Positions 62,942 to 64,000 of a stretch of 64,000 bases of DNA are shown one piece after another. A model generated the notes under the pieces. The model had not been told where the DNA came from. It searched no databases and was given only the letters and a program-made list of their open reading frames with translations. The position numbers were made by a program, and so were the translations under genes. Positions within the stretch are counted from its first letter, which is position 1, and every line of letters starts with the position of its first letter. The stretch comes from a bacterium. GTDB lineage: Bacteria > Zhuqueibacterota > Zhuqueibacteria > Zhuqueibacterales > Zhuqueibacteraceae. Where the stretch lies: NCBI GenBank assembly GCA_023150945.1, contig JAKLJX010000028.1:1-64000 (forward strand), written 5' to 3'.

Positions 62942-64000
62942 CTACCTCACCAACAGCATCTTGCGGGTGGCAGTGAATTCCCCGGTGCGCAGCTTGTAGA
63001 AGTAAACACCGCTGGTCAAACCGCGGGCTTCGAACGTGACCACGTGCTCGCCCGCGGGCCTCCGGCCGTTGAGCAGACGGCTCACCTCGCGGCCGCTGGC
63101 GTCATAGACCGCCAACTGCACGTTGGCGGGCCGGGCCAGCGTGAAGTGGATCTGCGTCGCGGGGTTGAAGGGATTGGGATAGTTCTGCTGCAAAGCGAAG
63201 CCTGTGGGCGTGTCGGCTGGCGACGCTTCCACTGCAGTGAAAATGGCGTCATAACGCGTTTGTGCCGCGGCACTGGCAGCCAGCAATTCACTCAATGAAG
63301 TCCCATAGACCACGGCATAAACGAGTTCTGCCGTATCGCCTGCGGCGATCGTAACCAGACCGCCGTTGTGATGATAGATGCTGCCATTCGCCCCAACGGT
63401 AAGGGCATCATCAAAACCCGAGGCGGCGGTCATGGCGTAGCGAGTCGAATCCGTCGCCTCATCCGAGTCGGGATTGGGGGAGTAAGCATCCCAATCCCGA
63501 ATTTTCACCGAATACGCCGGTTTGTTGAGCAGCCGCGTGCCCCAATAGGGCGTTTCGCCGGTGCGATAGTAGTAGGCCGTGTTGCCGGCGGCATCGTAGG
63601 CCACAGTCTCACTGCCGTAAGTCTGTGACGGCCGCGGGATAACGGCCGCGCCCAGATAAAGTTCGAGCGGGGCAGCGGTGGTGTTCACCGCTTGAAACCG
63701 GATGAAAACGTAGGGGGTGCTGTTCCAGGACATCACCGTGTGCACCACGCGAACGGCGGGCGGTTCACCGGAATATTCGTTGTCGGTGATGCATTGGTAG
63801 GCGGCATCGACGCCCGGGATGGTAATTTCGGCGGCGGTCACGCTGGTGCTGTCACCATCTTCGTTATAATCGAACACGTCCTCTTCGCTGAGCGCCGCAA
63901 TGAAGCTCATGCGATCCACTTCCCGCGCGCTGCTGGTGTAGGGCGATTTGCTCACGCGGAAGCGGCCATAGCTGTTGAGATTGAAACCGAGCACACCGTT
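62942..64000 (-). CDS. T9SS cargo protein, N-terminus outside the window
   Basis: At least 350 residues of a secreted protein run off the right edge. The visible part is beta-rich without a recognised catalytic domain and ends in a linker and a sorting domain starting NYPNPFNPATQIHFTL and finishing GVYFYKLRTGEFTATRKMLL. The frame is open to the window end, so the start is missing. Confidence 0.8.
   Translation of the reverse strand, partial: NGVLGFNLNSYGRFRVSKSPYTSSAREVDRMSFIAALSEEDVFDYNEDGDSTSVTAAEITIPGVDAAYQCITDNEYSGEPPAVRVVHTVMSWNSTPYVFIRFQAVNTTAAPLELYLGAAVIPRPSQTYGSETVAYDAAGNTAYYYRTGETPYWGTRLLNKPAYSVKIRDWDAYSPNPDSDEATDSTRYAMTAASGFDDALTVGANGSIYHHNGGLVTIAAGDTAELVYAVVYGTSLSELLAASAAAQTRYDAIFTAVEASPADTPTGFALQQNYPNPFNPATQIHFTLARPANVQLAVYDASGREVSRLLNGRRPAGEHVVTFEARGLTSGVYFYKLRTGEFTATRKMLLVR

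Noticed and set aside
1-64000. tRNA, rRNA, transposase or integrase genes
   Set aside because: I looked through the intergenic sequence for tRNA-like cloverleafs and through the frames for recombinases and found none I could support.

Overview
The window reads as a chromosomal segment of an uncultured, GC-rich Gram-negative bacterium of the Fibrobacterota-Chlorobi-Bacteroidota superphylum. A KSB1/Calditrichota-like lineage is my best guess. The support is a set of exported proteins ending in 'NPFNP'-type type IX secretion (T9SS) sorting domains, a PorU-like sortase, a PorV-like barrel, a TonB-dependent receptor and a DUF2851 gene. No rRNA or tRNA gene was seen, so the placement is inference.

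Region 1 (1-11.2 kb) is a complete type I CRISPR-Cas locus on the minus strand. The order is a WYL-domain regulator, then cas6, a Cst1-like cas8, cas7 (Cst2/DevR), cas5, cas3 (HD fused to helicase), cas1, cas2, cas4, and then the array. Only the leader-proximal repeat and the newest spacer of the array are inside the window. The gene set best fits subtype I-B (Tneap-like). Two cas promoters share a palindromic operator placed the same distance from a TATAT box. The cas3-cas1 gap holds two degenerate copies of the CRISPR repeat and a plus-strand terminator preceded by a perfect Shine-Dalgarno sequence. This resembles the mini-CRISPR regulators and toxin-antitoxin RNAs (CreR, CreTA) known from other type I-B loci. 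Short palindromic and heptameric repeats have invaded the operon, once in frame inside cas1.

Region 2 (11.6-34 kb) is mostly housekeeping and stress functions: an O-methyltransferase, the tail-specific protease Prc, two thiol-redox proteins, the PorU-like sortase, a class III aminotransferase, a PIN-domain toxin-antitoxin pair, remnants of HsdS and a DUF433 antitoxin, an NtrC-type two-component system, TerC, phosphoglycerate kinase, a ClC channel, a SpoU RNA methyltransferase, leucine dehydrogenase and DUF2851.

Region 3 (35.3-55.1 kb) is the most unusual architecture. Two cassettes of about 9 kb carry large secreted surface proteins on the minus strand. Each cassette consists of two pairs, an FG-GAP/VCBS propeller protein followed by a TIM-barrel-like protein. 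The first barrel gene of each cassette is truncated and the second is full length with a sorting domain. The cassettes are bounded by three direct copies of a sequence of about 65-73 bp that is the 3' end of the DUF2851 gene fused to the end of a T9SS cargo gene. A 97-bp repeat precedes each cassette. A cyanophycinase-like T9SS cargo gene follows.

Region 4 (55.3-64 kb) holds a PorV-like protein, a four-helix-bundle (S23-type) gene next to a hexanucleotide microsatellite palindrome, a TonB-dependent receptor with a large T9SS-exported partner, an RpiR-type regulator, and a T9SS cargo gene cut by the window edge. Together PorU, PorV and the many sorting-domain proteins describe a cell that exports and anchors surface proteins through T9SS.
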